From a bacterium (lineage in GTDB: Bacteria > Pseudomonadota > Alphaproteobacteria > Rhodobacterales > Rhodobacteraceae), in contig WGOE01000006.1 in assembly GCA_016124195.1 (NCBI GenBank), positions 124,001 through 188,000 of the forward strand: a DNA stretch of 64,000 nucleotides, written 5' to 3'. The first letter of the stretch is position 1, and each line of letters opens with the position of its first letter. The position numbers and the translations under genes were made by a program. Of this stretch, positions 53,867-63,433 are shown in pieces. Under the pieces are notes generated by a model, which saw only the letters and a list, made by a program, of their open reading frames with translations, was not told the origin of the DNA and did not search any database.

Positions 53867-54571
53867 ATGAAACACGTCCCCTGTCCCAGCCCGCCTTCCC
53901 GATTGACACCCGACCTTGTGGGCCGCTTGCCCTGTTCGGTGCCCGATCCGGGCCCGATGAACCGGCCGGAGGTCACGTTCTGCGCCACGACCACCGCCAA
54001 ATGCGTTCTGTCGCGGCTGTCCGAGGGCGAGCCGCTCTGGGTCTTTGCCTTTGGCTCCATCCTGTGGAAACGCCGCTTCGATGTGGCCGAGGAACGCCCG
54101 GCCCGGGTGCGCGGCTGGCATCGCAAGTTTTGCCTCGGGCCTGACACGCGCTATCGTGGCAATCCGGGTGCTCCGGGGGTGATGCTGTCGCTGGACCGCG
54201 GCGGCCAATGCGCTGGCAAGGTCCTCCGCATGGCCGACGCGGGGCGCGAGGCAGCACTCGTGCATCTTCTGGAAAACGAGCCGCCAATTCCGCCGGCCTG
54301 GGTGACGGCCAAGACGCCACAGGGCCAAGTGCGCGCCATTGCCTTTGTGATCGACAAGAGCTTCGTCGGCTATTGCGGCGGTCTCTGCGAAACCGAGGTC
54401 GCCGACCGGCTCGCCTCTTCGGTGGGCATGTGGGGCTCGATGGCGGAATATCTCATGAACACCGCGCGACACCTCGAAGCGATCGGCATCCGCGACAGCT
54501 ATCTGGCCCGGATGGAGGCTCTGGTGGCCGAACGGCTCGCGCGGTTGCCGGACAGGGCCCGCGCGGAATAG
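53867..54571 (+). CDS. Gamma-glutamylcyclotransferase, ChaC-like
   Basis: 234 residues. The substrate-loop motif VFAFGSILWKRRFD (about 61-74) corresponds to the YGSL motif of ChaC proteins, which cleave glutathione to 5-oxoproline and Cys-Gly. FCLGPDTRYRGNPGAPGVMLSL and HLLENEPPIP (candidate catalytic Glu) follow. The ATG at 53867 lies before an atypical 55-residue leader; a later start cannot be excluded. Divergent from the VOC gene. Confidence 0.85.
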   Translation: MKHVPCPSPPSRLTPDLVGRLPCSVPDPGPMNRPEVTFCATTTAKCVLSRLSEGEPLWVFAFGSILWKRRFDVAEERPARVRGWHRKFCLGPDTRYRGNPGAPGVMLSLDRGGQCAGKVLRMADAGREAALVHLLENEPPIPPAWVTAKTPQGQVRAIAFVIDKSFVGYCGGLCETEVADRLASSVGMWGSMAEYLMNTARHLEAIGIRDSYLARMEALVAERLARLPDRARAE

Positions 54572-54663
54572 CCCGCTTGTCGGGCCGGGGTCTCGCTTTC
54601 CGGTTTCGCTTTCTGGCGGGGCCGTGTATGTCGGCCCGGGTTTGACCGAGTGAGGATGCATCC

Positions 54664-55956
54664 ATGGCCAATGTGGTGGTTGTCGGCGCGCAATGGGGCG
54701 ACGAAGGCAAGGGCAAGATCGTTGACTGGCTGTCCGAACGCGCCGATGTGATCGCGCGGTTTCAGGGCGGGCATAACGCCGGCCACACGCTCGTCATCGA
54801 CGGCAAGGTGTTCAAGCTCAGCCTCCTGCCCAGCGGCATCGTGCGCGGCGGCAAGCTCAGCGTCATCGGCAATGGCGTGGTTGTGGATCCCTGGCATCTG
54901 GTGACCGAGATCGCCAAGCTGCGCGACCAGGGCGTCGAAATCACGCCCGACAATCTGATGCTCGCCGAGAACGCCAGCCTGATCCTGCCCATTCACGGCG
55001 AGTTGGACCGCGCGCGCGAAGGCCAGACCGGGGTCGCCAAGATCGGCACCACCGGTCGCGGCATCGGGCCGGCCTACGAGGACAAGGTCGGCCGCCGCGC
55101 CATCCGTGTCGCCGATCTGGGTGACGAGGCGACGCTGGTTGCGCGGGTCGACCGGCTGATCGGTCATCACGACGCGCTGCGCCGCGGCCTCGGTGTTGAC
55201 CCGGTGGACAAGGACGCCCTGCTGGCCGCCCTGCGCGAGATCGCCCCGCAGGTTCTGCCCTATGCGCAGCCGGTGTGGAAGGTGATGAACGACGCGCGCC
55301 GGGCCGGCAAGCGCATCCTCTTCGAAGGCGCGCAGGGGGCCTTGCTGGACATCGACTTCGGGACCTATCCCTTTGTCACCTCGTCCAACGTGATCGCCGG
55401 GCAGGCGGCGACCGGTGTCGGCCTCGGGCCCACCGCGATCGATTTTGTGCTGGGCATCGTCAAGGCTTATACGACCCGGGTCGGAGAAGGCCCTTTCCCG
55501 GCCGAGCTGAAGGATGACGATGGCGAAAGGCTCGGGCAGCGCGGCCACGAATTCGGCACGGTGACAGGCCGCAAGCGGCGTTGCGGCTGGTTCGATGCGG
55601 TGCTGGTGCGCCAGACCTGTGCGACTTCGGGCGTATCGGGCATCGCGCTGACCAAGCTTGACGTGCTGGACGGGTTCAAGACGCTCAAGATCTGCATCGG
55701 CTATGAACTGGACGGCAAGCGCATGGATTATCTGCCGATCGCCGCCGACGCGCAGGCGCGCTGCCGCCCCATTTATGAAGAGATGGAGGGCTGGTCGGAA
55801 AACACCGCGGGTGCGCGGTCCTGGGCGCAACTGCCTGGTGCTGCGATCAAATATGTCCGGCGGATCGAAGAGTTGATCCAGTGCCCGGTGGCGCTACTTT
55901 CCACCAGTCCGGAGCGCGACGACACGATCCTGGTGACCGACCCCTTCGCCGATTGA
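54664..55956 (+). CDS. purA: Adenylosuccinate synthetase
   Basis: 430 residues. First step from IMP to AMP with GTP and aspartate. [16 protein letters not shown] at the N-terminus with the catalytic Asp, [15 protein letters not shown] with the catalytic His, [29 protein letters not shown] and KLDVLDG are all intact. Confidence 0.97.
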   Translation: MANVVVVGAQWGDEGKGKIVDWLSERADVIARFQGGHNAGHTLVIDGKVFKLSLLPSGIVRGGKLSVIGNGVVVDPWHLVTEIAKLRDQGVEITPDNLMLAENASLILPIHGELDRAREGQTGVAKIGTTGRGIGPAYEDKVGRRAIRVADLGDEATLVARVDRLIGHHDALRRGLGVDPVDKDALLAALREIAPQVLPYAQPVWKVMNDARRAGKRILFEGAQGALLDIDFGTYPFVTSSNVIAGQAATGVGLGPTAIDFVLGIVKAYTTRVGEGPFPAELKDDDGERLGQRGHEFGTVTGRKRRCGWFDAVLVRQTCATSGVSGIALTKLDVLDGFKTLKICIGYELDGKRMDYLPIAADAQARCRPIYEEMEGWSENTAGARSWAQLPGAAIKYVRRIEELIQCPVALLSTSPERDDTILVTDPFAD

Positions 55957-56019
55957 CCGGCAGTCGGGGCTGATCGCCCCGGCCGAACACCGCCCGTCCG
56001 GGCTGATCAGGGGAACGAT

Positions 56020-56265
56020 ATGGCGTTGAAATACAAGACCCGACGCAGGCTGGCGCTTTTGGTGCTTTGCGTCGGGCTGCCGGCCTATATCGTGGCCGCG
56101 GTCACGCTGGTCGACCTGATCGAGCGGCCCTCGATGCTGCTGGAACTTGCGATCTATGTGGGCTTGGGCTTCCTGTGGATCCTGCCGCTCCGCCCGATCT
56201 TCCTGGGCATCGGCCAGCCCGACCCGGATGCGGAACAGGCGGAAGGGCAGGGCCCCTCCGCCTGA
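56020..56265 (+). CDS. DUF2842 small membrane protein
   Basis: 81 residues. Basic N-terminus (MALKYKTRRR), then two transmembrane helices (about 11-30 and 40-60) and an acidic tail. Length, the LPAYIVAAVTLVDLIERP segment and GLGFLWILPLRPIF match the alphaproteobacterial DUF2842 family. Function unknown; inner membrane. 63 bases after purA. Confidence 0.85.
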   Translation: MALKYKTRRRLALLVLCVGLPAYIVAAVTLVDLIERPSMLLELAIYVGLGFLWILPLRPIFLGIGQPDPDAEQAEGQGPSA

Positions 56266-56286
56266 TGCGGTCGTTGGTATTCTGCC

Positions 56287-58677
56287 TCAGCTGACGTGGC
56301 GGCGTGCCTCGGTCAGGATCGGAGAATTATCAGCCAGAGCATATTTGCCCCGCACCGTCTTGGTCAGGCGACCATCGCGCAACAGGCGGCCAAAGCCGCG
56401 CAGGCTGTCTTCGCGAGAAACGTCATCCTGGCCGGGGATCGAGCTGATCTGCTCGAACAACTGGGGCCGCGTGAAATTGTCCTGGCCCAGAACCAGCGTG
56501 TAATAGGCACCCGCCGCCTCGATCAGTTCGGCCATCGAAGTGACGCCAAGGCTGTCGGCGAAGTCTTGGAAGCTCTGCTTGCCGGAGTTTGCGAAGACAT
56601 TGGCCATGTCGTCGGGCATCAGGTCCTCTTCGTCCTCGACCGAGGATGACAGGGCCTGATTGCCGGCCGTCACCCGGCGCGGGCGAATGTTGGCCACCGA
56701 AACGGAGGGCAGCGGCTCGGCCGCCGGCTGCGGGCTCGGCTGCGACGTGGCCAGCTGCGCGGCGCGCGGGGCGGCGGCATTCGGGGTGGCCTCGGGCTTG
56801 CGGTCGATGCGTTGCGAGGACACCAGGACCAGCGGCGCCGGCCGATCCGAAACGGGCGGGCGCACGACCTGATCGAGGTCTTTGCGGTAGGGGTCGATGC
56901 GCTCGTCGGGCTTGCGGCCGTTCGGGTTGATGCGGCGTTCAGCCACCGTGGCCAGAACCGCCGCCTTCAGATGCGCGATGGCAGAGCGGCGGCGCTTGGA
57001 TTCGGGCACATCGGCCTCGGTCTGGGCCTTTTCCATCAGGCGGCTGACCGAGGCTTCATCCGTTTCGGCGCCCGTCAGGCGGTGCGGTTCGGCATGGACC
57101 ACGGCGCCCGCCGCGGGTTCGGCCGGGGTTTGCGTCGGCTTGGCGCCAAGCTCGGCCTCCAGAGCCGCGAGTTCATGTTGCAGGTCGGCCTCGGCTTCGG
57201 GGCTCAGGACCGGGCTGGCGTCTTTGTCGGTGCTCGAATCCGCCGGACCCTCTGCCGCCTCGACCCCGGGCTGGGCGTCAATGCGGCGGATCTTGATGAC
57301 GCGGGCCCGGGCACGCTGGATCTTTTCGGGCACGAAGTCGGTAACGACTTCGGCGACGCTGGCGGCCGAAAGCTCGGCCCCGGCTTCGCCTTTCTCCGGC
57401 AGCGCGGCATCGGGTTGAGCGAATTCCGGCGCAACCTCGGCCGGATCCACGGCCAGTTCGGCAATTGCTGCGATATGATCGGGCTGCTCCGGCTCCAGTT
57501 CGGGCAGGGCGGTTGCGGCAAGGTTCAGAGCCGCGGCCTCCTCGGCAGCTTCGTCCTCTTGCCCGGCGAGGTCCGCGAGTTCGGGCAGGTCGTCGACAAA
57601 GGCATCGGGCGCTTCAGGGGCCGCTGCGGCCATCGGCGCCGCGTCCGCGATATCGGCAACCAGCTGATCGTCCGCGCTCCCGATGCCGGCCAGCGTCTCG
57701 CGGATCGACAACGCCAGATCATCCAGGGCGGCCTTGGGATCGGCCTCGTGGGCCAAGCCCTGCACGGCGGGCCCAGCCTCGGCTTCCGGCGCGGACTGGG
57801 CCAGGCGCAGGGCGATTGCATCAAGCAGTGCCTCCGGCTCGTCAGATGCCAGATCGGCGGCCATGTCATCGGACTTGGCGGCGGTCGCGGCCAGTTCCGT
57901 GGCCATGACGGGTTCGGCGGCCGCCTCGGCGGGCATCGGGGCGGAAGGCGCAGTCCCGACCGGGGGGGGCGACCCGGCAGGCGCCTCCTCGGCGGCGAGT
58001 TTGGCTTTGCGGGCTTTGCGCAGGTCCCGGGCCGCGGCCTTGGCGGCCTCGGCATCTTGCGCGGCGGGGGGCTGTTCAGCGGGCTGCGGTTCGGCGGCCG
58101 CGGTGGCAGGTGCGGGGTCCATCGGCGTGACGAAGGGCATGGGCGCAGGCGCCATGGCAGGCACGGGCGGCGCCATGTCCTGATCTTCGCCATAAGCGTC
58201 GACAAAGCTGATCGCCGCCGGCGGCGGCGTCACGGCGGCATGGGCCTGCGCGGCACGCAGGCGAGACAGACGGGCGGCGGCCGATTCGATGGCTGGTGCA
58301 GCCTGCGACGGGCTGGACAGGACCGGCGCAGGCGCCTGAGGCGCCATGCCTGGCAACGGCGCCGCTTGCGGTGCAGGCTCGGCGGAGCGGGTTGCCGGGA
58401 AAGACACCTTGGGCGTCACGGCCTCATCTGCGCGCAGGATCACGCCATGTTCGCCGATCTTGGCCTCGACCCGGCGCTGGATTTCACGTTCGGCGATCCG
58501 GTGCAGCATCGCCGCATCGGGAGTGGGCGGTTCGGCCCCGAAATAGCGATCCTCGGCGGCCAGATCACGGAAATACTCTGCAATCGCCTTCATCGTGTTG
58601 AAGGGATCATCGAAGCCCTCCAGCGTACAGCTGAAGGTTCCATAGGATACCGTAAGAATTTTACTCGCACCGTTCAT
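56287..58677 (-). CDS. Very long Ala/Pro/Glu-rich disordered protein of unknown function
   Basis: 796 residues from ATG 58677 (AAGGCGAG upstream); an ATG 12 codons earlier is possible. The N-terminal 70 residues are ordered (SKILTVSYGTFSCTLEGFDD, then AIAEYFRDLAAEDRYFG); residues about 100-640 are low-complexity acidic and Ala/Pro-rich, probably disordered; the last 110 residues are again folded (NSGKQSFQDFADSLGVTSMA, SLRGFGRLLRDGRLTKTVRG). There is no signal peptide or membrane helix. Similar proteins seem to occur in Rhodobacterales, but no function is known to me. The design, two folded ends joined by a long linker, suits a scaffold. Confidence 0.8.
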   Translation of the reverse strand: MNGASKILTVSYGTFSCTLEGFDDPFNTMKAIAEYFRDLAAEDRYFGAEPPTPDAAMLHRIAEREIQRRVEAKIGEHGVILRADEAVTPKVSFPATRSAEPAPQAAPLPGMAPQAPAPVLSSPSQAAPAIESAAARLSRLRAAQAHAAVTPPPAAISFVDAYGEDQDMAPPVPAMAPAPMPFVTPMDPAPATAAAEPQPAEQPPAAQDAEAAKAAARDLRKARKAKLAAEEAPAGSPPPVGTAPSAPMPAEAAAEPVMATELAATAAKSDDMAADLASDEPEALLDAIALRLAQSAPEAEAGPAVQGLAHEADPKAALDDLALSIRETLAGIGSADDQLVADIADAAPMAAAAPEAPDAFVDDLPELADLAGQEDEAAEEAAALNLAATALPELEPEQPDHIAAIAELAVDPAEVAPEFAQPDAALPEKGEAGAELSAASVAEVVTDFVPEKIQRARARVIKIRRIDAQPGVEAAEGPADSSTDKDASPVLSPEAEADLQHELAALEAELGAKPTQTPAEPAAGAVVHAEPHRLTGAETDEASVSRLMEKAQTEADVPESKRRRSAIAHLKAAVLATVAERRINPNGRKPDERIDPYRKDLDQVVRPPVSDRPAPLVLVSSQRIDRKPEATPNAAAPRAAQLATSQPSPQPAAEPLPSVSVANIRPRRVTAGNQALSSSVEDEEDLMPDDMANVFANSGKQSFQDFADSLGVTSMAELIEAAGAYYTLVLGQDNFTRPQLFEQISSIPGQDDVSREDSLRGFGRLLRDGRLTKTVRGKYALADNSPILTEARRHVS

Positions 58678-58819
58678 CGGATGCTCGCCTTCTGTCAAAC
58701 TCGATGCGTTCACCTTGCCGGGGTCACTGATCTATTCGATGGACAAACAAGGGTGATTTGAAGGATTGATTGTGTCCCCGCAACAGGAAGATTGCCGCAA
58801 TTCGAGGGACAATATCAGC

Positions 58820-59494
58820 ATGACAGAGGCGATTGTCCAATCAACTGCCGGCGTGACTTTGGCCGGCGGCGGGCGGTTTTCGGCCAGTTTGCTGGCTTTG
58901 GCGCAGGGTTTTGCGCCCAGATTGGTGGCAGCCGATGGCGGGGCGGACCGTCTGCTGGCCCTTGGGGCCGAACCCGAGGCGGTGATCGGCGATTTCGATT
59001 CGATCTCAAAGGTGGCACAAAGACGACTGGCCGGGCGTTTGTTTCCGATTCCCGAACAGGCGACCACGGATTTCGATAAAGCCCTACGCAGTATTTCGGC
59101 GCCTTTCGTGCTGGGTCTGGGCTTTGCCGGGCAAAGGCTGGACCACGGTCTGGCGGTGCTGAACGGGTTGGCCAGCCATCCCGCCAAACGCTGTCTCATC
59201 CTCAGCGGCACGGATGTGACGTTTCTGGCACCCTGCGATCTGACCCTGCGGCTCCGGGTCGGTTCGCGGCTGTCGCTGTTTCCCCTGGGCGCGGTCGAGG
59301 GCGAAAGCGAGGGACTGCGCTGGCCGCTTGGCGGCCTCAAGTTTGCGCCCGCCGGTGTCATCGGCACTTCGAACGAGGTCAGCGCGCCTCAGGTGCGGCT
59401 GCGGTTCTCGGCGCCCTTGATGCTGGTCATATTGCCTCGGGCAGGGTTGGCGGCGGCATTGGACGGCTTGCGGCCCGGTGTTCGTGGCGGATGA
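58820..59494 (+). CDS. thiN: Thiamine pyrophosphokinase
   Basis: 224 residues. It makes thiamine pyrophosphate from thiamine and ATP. Motifs: LVAADGGADRLLALG (about 36-50), AVIGDFDSIS, TTDFDKAL and GFAGQRLDHGLAVL. The start at 58820 has GAGGGA about 11 bases upstream. The last 68 bases overlap the convergent permease gene. Confidence 0.92.
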   Translation: MTEAIVQSTAGVTLAGGGRFSASLLALAQGFAPRLVAADGGADRLLALGAEPEAVIGDFDSISKVAQRRLAGRLFPIPEQATTDFDKALRSISAPFVLGLGFAGQRLDHGLAVLNGLASHPAKRCLILSGTDVTFLAPCDLTLRLRVGSRLSLFPLGAVEGESEGLRWPLGGLKFAPAGVIGTSNEVSAPQVRLRFSAPLMLVILPRAGLAAALDGLRPGVRGG

Positions 59495-60350
59495 TGTAAA
59501 GGCCGGACCCGGCGATCAGGGCGATGCCCATCCAGGTCAGCGGTTTGGGAAAGTCTCCGAAGATCGCGTAACCGAGGAAGACCGCCATCGGCAGTTCCAG
59601 ATAATGCAGCGGCGCCAATGTGGCGGCCGGGGCGTATTTCATCGCGACCGTCATGCACAGGTGACTGAAGGCGGCCCAGAAGCCCACGCCGAACAAATAG
59701 GCCCAGTTCAGCGCATCCGGTGTCACGGGGTCCAGTTCGGCGATCCCCGACCCGTTGAATGCCCACATCAAGGGCAGGCAGATCAGGCTGCCGGCGATGG
59801 AGGTGTGCAGTTGCATCGTCACGGGATGCACCCGGTTCGACATGGCCTGCGTCGCCATCTCGTAGAACGAAAAGGACAGGGCGCATCCCAGCGGGAAGAG
59901 CGCGACAAGGCCGTAATGGCTCAGCGAGGGCCGGATCACCAGCAGCGCCCCGGCAAAGCCCACGATCGAGGCACAGATGCGGTTCAACCCGATCGGGTTG
60001 CCAAAGATCACGCGGCCCAGAAACATCAGGATGAAGGGCATCACGAAGACAATCGCGATGGCGTCGGCGATGGGCATGAACTGGACCGCGGCCACGAAGG
60101 AATAGGTCGACAGGATCAGGCAGCAGGCCCGCGCCAAAAGCAGCATCAGGTCGCGGCCGCTGGCGCTCCACCGCAGGCGCATCGCGAGGATGATGGGCAG
60201 CATGCACAGGCCCTGAAACACAAAGCGCGCGGTCGTGATCTGCCCCACCGGGATATGCGCCGTGGCGAGCTTGGAACAGGCGTCAAGCAGCGGCGCGAAA
60301 ATGCAGAAGGCCACCATCAAGAACAGCCCGCGGGACACCTGACCTGACAT
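59427..60350 (-). CDS. EamA/DMT-family permease
   Basis: 307 residues with ten predicted transmembrane helices in two EamA repeats. Residues such as SYSFVAAVQFMPIADA (first repeat) and ALAPLHYLELPMAVFLGY (second) are typical. Substrate unknown; drug/metabolite or amino-acid efflux is usual. The start at 60350 has only a weak ribosome binding site. The C-terminal 22 codons overlap the thiN end antisense. Confidence 0.88.
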   Translation of the reverse strand: MSGQVSRGLFLMVAFCIFAPLLDACSKLATAHIPVGQITTARFVFQGLCMLPIILAMRLRWSASGRDLMLLLARACCLILSTYSFVAAVQFMPIADAIAIVFVMPFILMFLGRVIFGNPIGLNRICASIVGFAGALLVIRPSLSHYGLVALFPLGCALSFSFYEMATQAMSNRVHPVTMQLHTSIAGSLICLPLMWAFNGSGIAELDPVTPDALNWAYLFGVGFWAAFSHLCMTVAMKYAPAATLAPLHYLELPMAVFLGYAIFGDFPKPLTWMGIALIAGSGLYIIRHEHRAASRPMPPPTLPEAI

Positions 60351-60515
60351 TTCGTAGGCTCGCTTTCCTGAACCGGGGTGATCGGGCAGTGCCCGTGCAC
60401 CGCCCGCAGATTTTCGCGCAGATGGGCCCTGCGGTGCGGCGCATGTCAAGGGGATCGGTCTTGGCCGTCAAGTGCGTCACGGGCGGAACGGTCCGGTCCC
60501 GCGCCGGCGACGGCC

Positions 60516-61895
60516 TCAGCAGTTCGGTACGTTCACGGCAAGCCCGCCCAGCGAGGTTTCCTTGTACTTCTCGTGCATGTCCTTGCCGGTCTGGCGCATC
60601 GTCTCGATACAGACATCGAGAGAGACCAGATGCTTGCCATCGCCCCTGAGCGCAAGGCTGGCGGCCGAGATGGCCTTGATCGCACCCAGCCCGTTGCGTT
60701 CGATGCAGGGCACCTGAACCAGCCCCTTGACCGGATCGCAGGTCATCCCGAGGTGATGTTCCAGCGCGATTTCGGCTGCGTTCTCGATCTGCTCGGGTGT
60801 GCCGCCGATCACGGCGGCAAAGCCCGCGGCGGCCATGGCGGCGGCAGAGCCCACCTCGGCCTGACAGCCGCATTCGGCGCCCGAAATGCTGGCGTTGTGC
60901 TTGCATAGCCCGCCCACCGCGGCGGCCGTCAGCAGGAAGTCGGGGATCCTGGCCGGCGAGGCGCCCGGCACATGGTCCAGGTAATAGCGCAGCACGGCGG
61001 GCAGAACACCGGCCGCGCCGTTGGTGGGCGCCGTCACGACCTGACCGCCGGCGGCGTTTTCCTCGTTCACAGCCATGGCATAAAGGCTCATCCAGTCGTT
61101 GATGACATGGGGGGCCGTCATGTTCAGGCCGCGCTCGGCCATCAGCGCGTCGTGGATGCCCTTGGCGCGCCGGCGCACCTTCAAACCGCCGGGCAGGATG
61201 CCGGTGCCGGTCATGCCGCGGCTGATGCAATCGTTCATCACCTGCCAGAGCCGCGCAATTCCCTTGTCGATCTCGGCTCGGGTACGGAATTTCAGCTCGT
61301 TGGCCAGCTTCATCTGCGCGATCGAAAGGCCGGACTTCGCAGCCATCTGCAGCATCTCGGCCGCGGTCTCGAACGGGTAGGGCACATCGGCGCGGCTGCG
61401 GGTCTTGGCACCTGCGGCCTCGGCCATCTCGGCCGCGGTCAGCACGAAGCCGCCGCCGATGGAGTAATAGGTCTCCTCAAGGATCACGTCGCCCTCGGCG
61501 TCGGTGGCCTTCAGGATCATGCCATTGGCATGGCCGGGCAGGGCGGGACCATAGTCGAAGGTCAGGTCCTTTTTGGGGTCGAACTTCATTTCCGGCAGGC
61601 CGGGGGGCGCGATCCTGTGGCTGGACTGGATGGCGGTCAGCGCAGCTTCGGCCTTTTCGGCGTCGTAGGTGGCGGGCTCGAACCCGGCAAGGCCCAGGAT
61701 CGTGGCGCGGTCCGTCGCATGTCCCACGCCGGTGAAGGCCAGCGAGCCATGGAGCGAGGCCTTCAGCCCCGCGGCATGGAAGGGCGATTGGCGCAAGGTC
61801 TCCAGAAACCGGGCGGCGGCCACCATCGGCCCCATCGTATGCGAGGACGAAGGGCCGACCCCCACCTTGAACATGTCGAAGACGGAAAGGAACAT
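60516..61895 (-). CDS. sdaA: L-serine ammonia-lyase (iron-sulfur)
   Basis: 459 residues, single-chain form. It deaminates L-serine to pyruvate with a 4Fe-4S cluster. The beta domain has VGVGPSSSHTMGPM at the N-terminus; the alpha domain has the cluster cysteines in GLCKHNASISGAECGCQAEVG (in parts) and MTCDPVKGLVQVPCIERN. GAGG lies 6 bases before the ATG, and the GST stop is only 7 bases upstream, so the two genes are cotranscribed. Confidence 0.95.
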   Translation of the reverse strand: MFLSVFDMFKVGVGPSSSHTMGPMVAAARFLETLRQSPFHAAGLKASLHGSLAFTGVGHATDRATILGLAGFEPATYDAEKAEAALTAIQSSHRIAPPGLPEMKFDPKKDLTFDYGPALPGHANGMILKATDAEGDVILEETYYSIGGGFVLTAAEMAEAAGAKTRSRADVPYPFETAAEMLQMAAKSGLSIAQMKLANELKFRTRAEIDKGIARLWQVMNDCISRGMTGTGILPGGLKVRRRAKGIHDALMAERGLNMTAPHVINDWMSLYAMAVNEENAAGGQVVTAPTNGAAGVLPAVLRYYLDHVPGASPARIPDFLLTAAAVGGLCKHNASISGAECGCQAEVGSAAAMAAAGFAAVIGGTPEQIENAAEIALEHHLGMTCDPVKGLVQVPCIERNGLGAIKAISAASLALRGDGKHLVSLDVCIETMRQTGKDMHEKYKETSLGGLAVNVPNC

Positions 61896-61902
61896 CAGGG
61901 CC

Positions 61903-62574
61903 TCAATAGGGCTTGGTGAAGAGCGTGGGGGCCGTGGCCTCGGCCTCGGCCACGGTCCTTGCGGCGGGCGAGGTTTCCAAGGCCGCGAGGATCGGCCCCA
62001 GTGCCGGCAGATCGGCGACACTCAGGCGGGCCGGATGCCCTTCGGGAAAGCCCGAAAGCCAGCGCACCAGAACGCCGAGGTAATAGCCAAGGATCGAGGG
62101 CCGTGCTGACAGCCAGTCCGGCGCTTCGGTGGCAACCATCCTGTCGATCAGGGCGAAGTGGGATCTGATCGCGGCCCCGGCATGGGTCAGGACGGCCTCG
62201 GCGCAGGCCGCGCCCGCGGTGCGTTCAGGATAGAAGGCCTGCAGCAGCGTGGTATGCAGGTAAGACACCGTAAAGAAATACCATTTGAGGAAAGCCGCCC
62301 GGTCCGGGCTGTCGGGCGCCGGCGCAAGACCGGGGTGACGGTCGGCCAGATACAAGAGAATCGCCCCGGTTTCGAACATGGGCCCGTGCGGCGTTTCCAT
62401 GGCCGGGATCTTGCCCAGGGGTTGCATGGCCCGGTAGGCCGGGCTGTCCAGCCCGCCATTGGCGCGGTCGATCAGCACCTCGGCAAAGGGCGCATCGGTC
62501 AGTCGCAGCGCCAGCCGCACGATCATGGCGGCAGAATCAGGGGTGTAGTGCAGCGTGTAAAGCGGTTCGGTCAT
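61903..62574 (-). CDS. Glutathione S-transferase family protein
   Basis: 223 residues. The thioredoxin-like N-terminal domain has LYTLHYTPDSAAMIVRLALR (Ser or Tyr near position 11 as candidate catalytic residue) and PLGKIPAMETPHGPMFETGAIL with the cis-Pro and Glu-Thr/Ser glutathione motif; the all-helical domain follows. Substrate unknown. It is upstream of sdaA with a 7-bp gap. Confidence 0.88.
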   Translation of the reverse strand: MTEPLYTLHYTPDSAAMIVRLALRLTDAPFAEVLIDRANGGLDSPAYRAMQPLGKIPAMETPHGPMFETGAILLYLADRHPGLAPAPDSPDRAAFLKWYFFTVSYLHTTLLQAFYPERTAGAACAEAVLTHAGAAIRSHFALIDRMVATEAPDWLSARPSILGYYLGVLVRWLSGFPEGHPARLSVADLPALGPILAALETSPAARTVAEAEATAPTLFTKPY

Positions 62575-62773
62575 GGTGCGCCTCTTCTCTGGCGCCAGAA
62601 TAGGCCGGGGCGCGGTCAAGACGGAACGCAAAACCGACAGCCGCCGCCGGAAAGCGGCCTGATCGTCGAAGTCAGCGCGATTTTCCTTGATCTGTTCCGG
62701 CTTTGTTTACCGGGCATTTACCCTCGCTGGTCAAGATGAGGACAACCGAAACACCACCAGAATGGAGGTTCCC

Positions 62774-63307
62774 ATGCGCCTGATCCCGATCGTTCTTGCC
62801 TGTATCCTGCCGCTGACCGCGCAGGCTTCGCCCGTCCTGCCAGAGACTCTCTTGCGCACGATCAAGGCCGATCCGACCGGCTATCTGGACAGCGTGGCCG
62901 GGCTGATCGCCTCCTATGGCGGGGCCGATGGCATCACGGCCGAACAGGTCGACGGATCGGTGGCGCTGGCTCGTGCCAAGGCGCGCACCTCGGCCATCAT
63001 CCTGATGATGGGGGCCGATCTGGATGGCGACGGTGCCATCACCCGCGACGAGGTGACAACGACGGAAGCCGCCGCCAGCGCCTCGCTGCGCGCTCGGCTT
63101 GAAAAGGCCTTTCTGACTGCCGATGCGGATGGCGACCAGGTCGTCTCGGCCGAAGAGCTCAGCGATTTCGGTGCAATGGCGGCGATGTCGGCGGTCAGCC
63201 CTGCCCAGATGGCGCAGGCCAAGGTTCTGATGGGCTTCGATGCGAACGGCGATGGAAAGGTCACCCTCAGCGAAGTGCGCGCCGGACTGGCCAGCCTGAT
63301 GTCCTGA
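62774..63307 (+). CDS. Secreted EF-hand calcium-binding protein
   Basis: 177 residues. A Sec signal peptide (MRLIPIVLACILPLTAQA) is followed by three EF-hand loops: ADLDGDGAITRDE, ADADGDQVVSAEE and FDANGDGKVTLSE. All Ca2+ ligand positions are filled in the first and third. Periplasmic; function unknown, possibly calcium buffering or sensing. GGAGG lies 6 bases before the ATG. Confidence 0.88.
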   Translation: MRLIPIVLACILPLTAQASPVLPETLLRTIKADPTGYLDSVAGLIASYGGADGITAEQVDGSVALARAKARTSAIILMMGADLDGDGAITRDEVTTTEAAASASLRARLEKAFLTADADGDQVVSAEELSDFGAMAAMSAVSPAQMAQAKVLMGFDANGDGKVTLSEVRAGLASLMS

Positions 63308-63433
63308 TGCTTTGCCGGATGGGGCGGCGGCGACCGCCGGGCACCAGCCAGAAGGCTTGCTATCGGGGGGCCGGATGCCGAATGAAGGCGTCCGCTCTTG
63401 CGCCAAGGCTGCCGCCGCCCCGACTTTCGGCCC

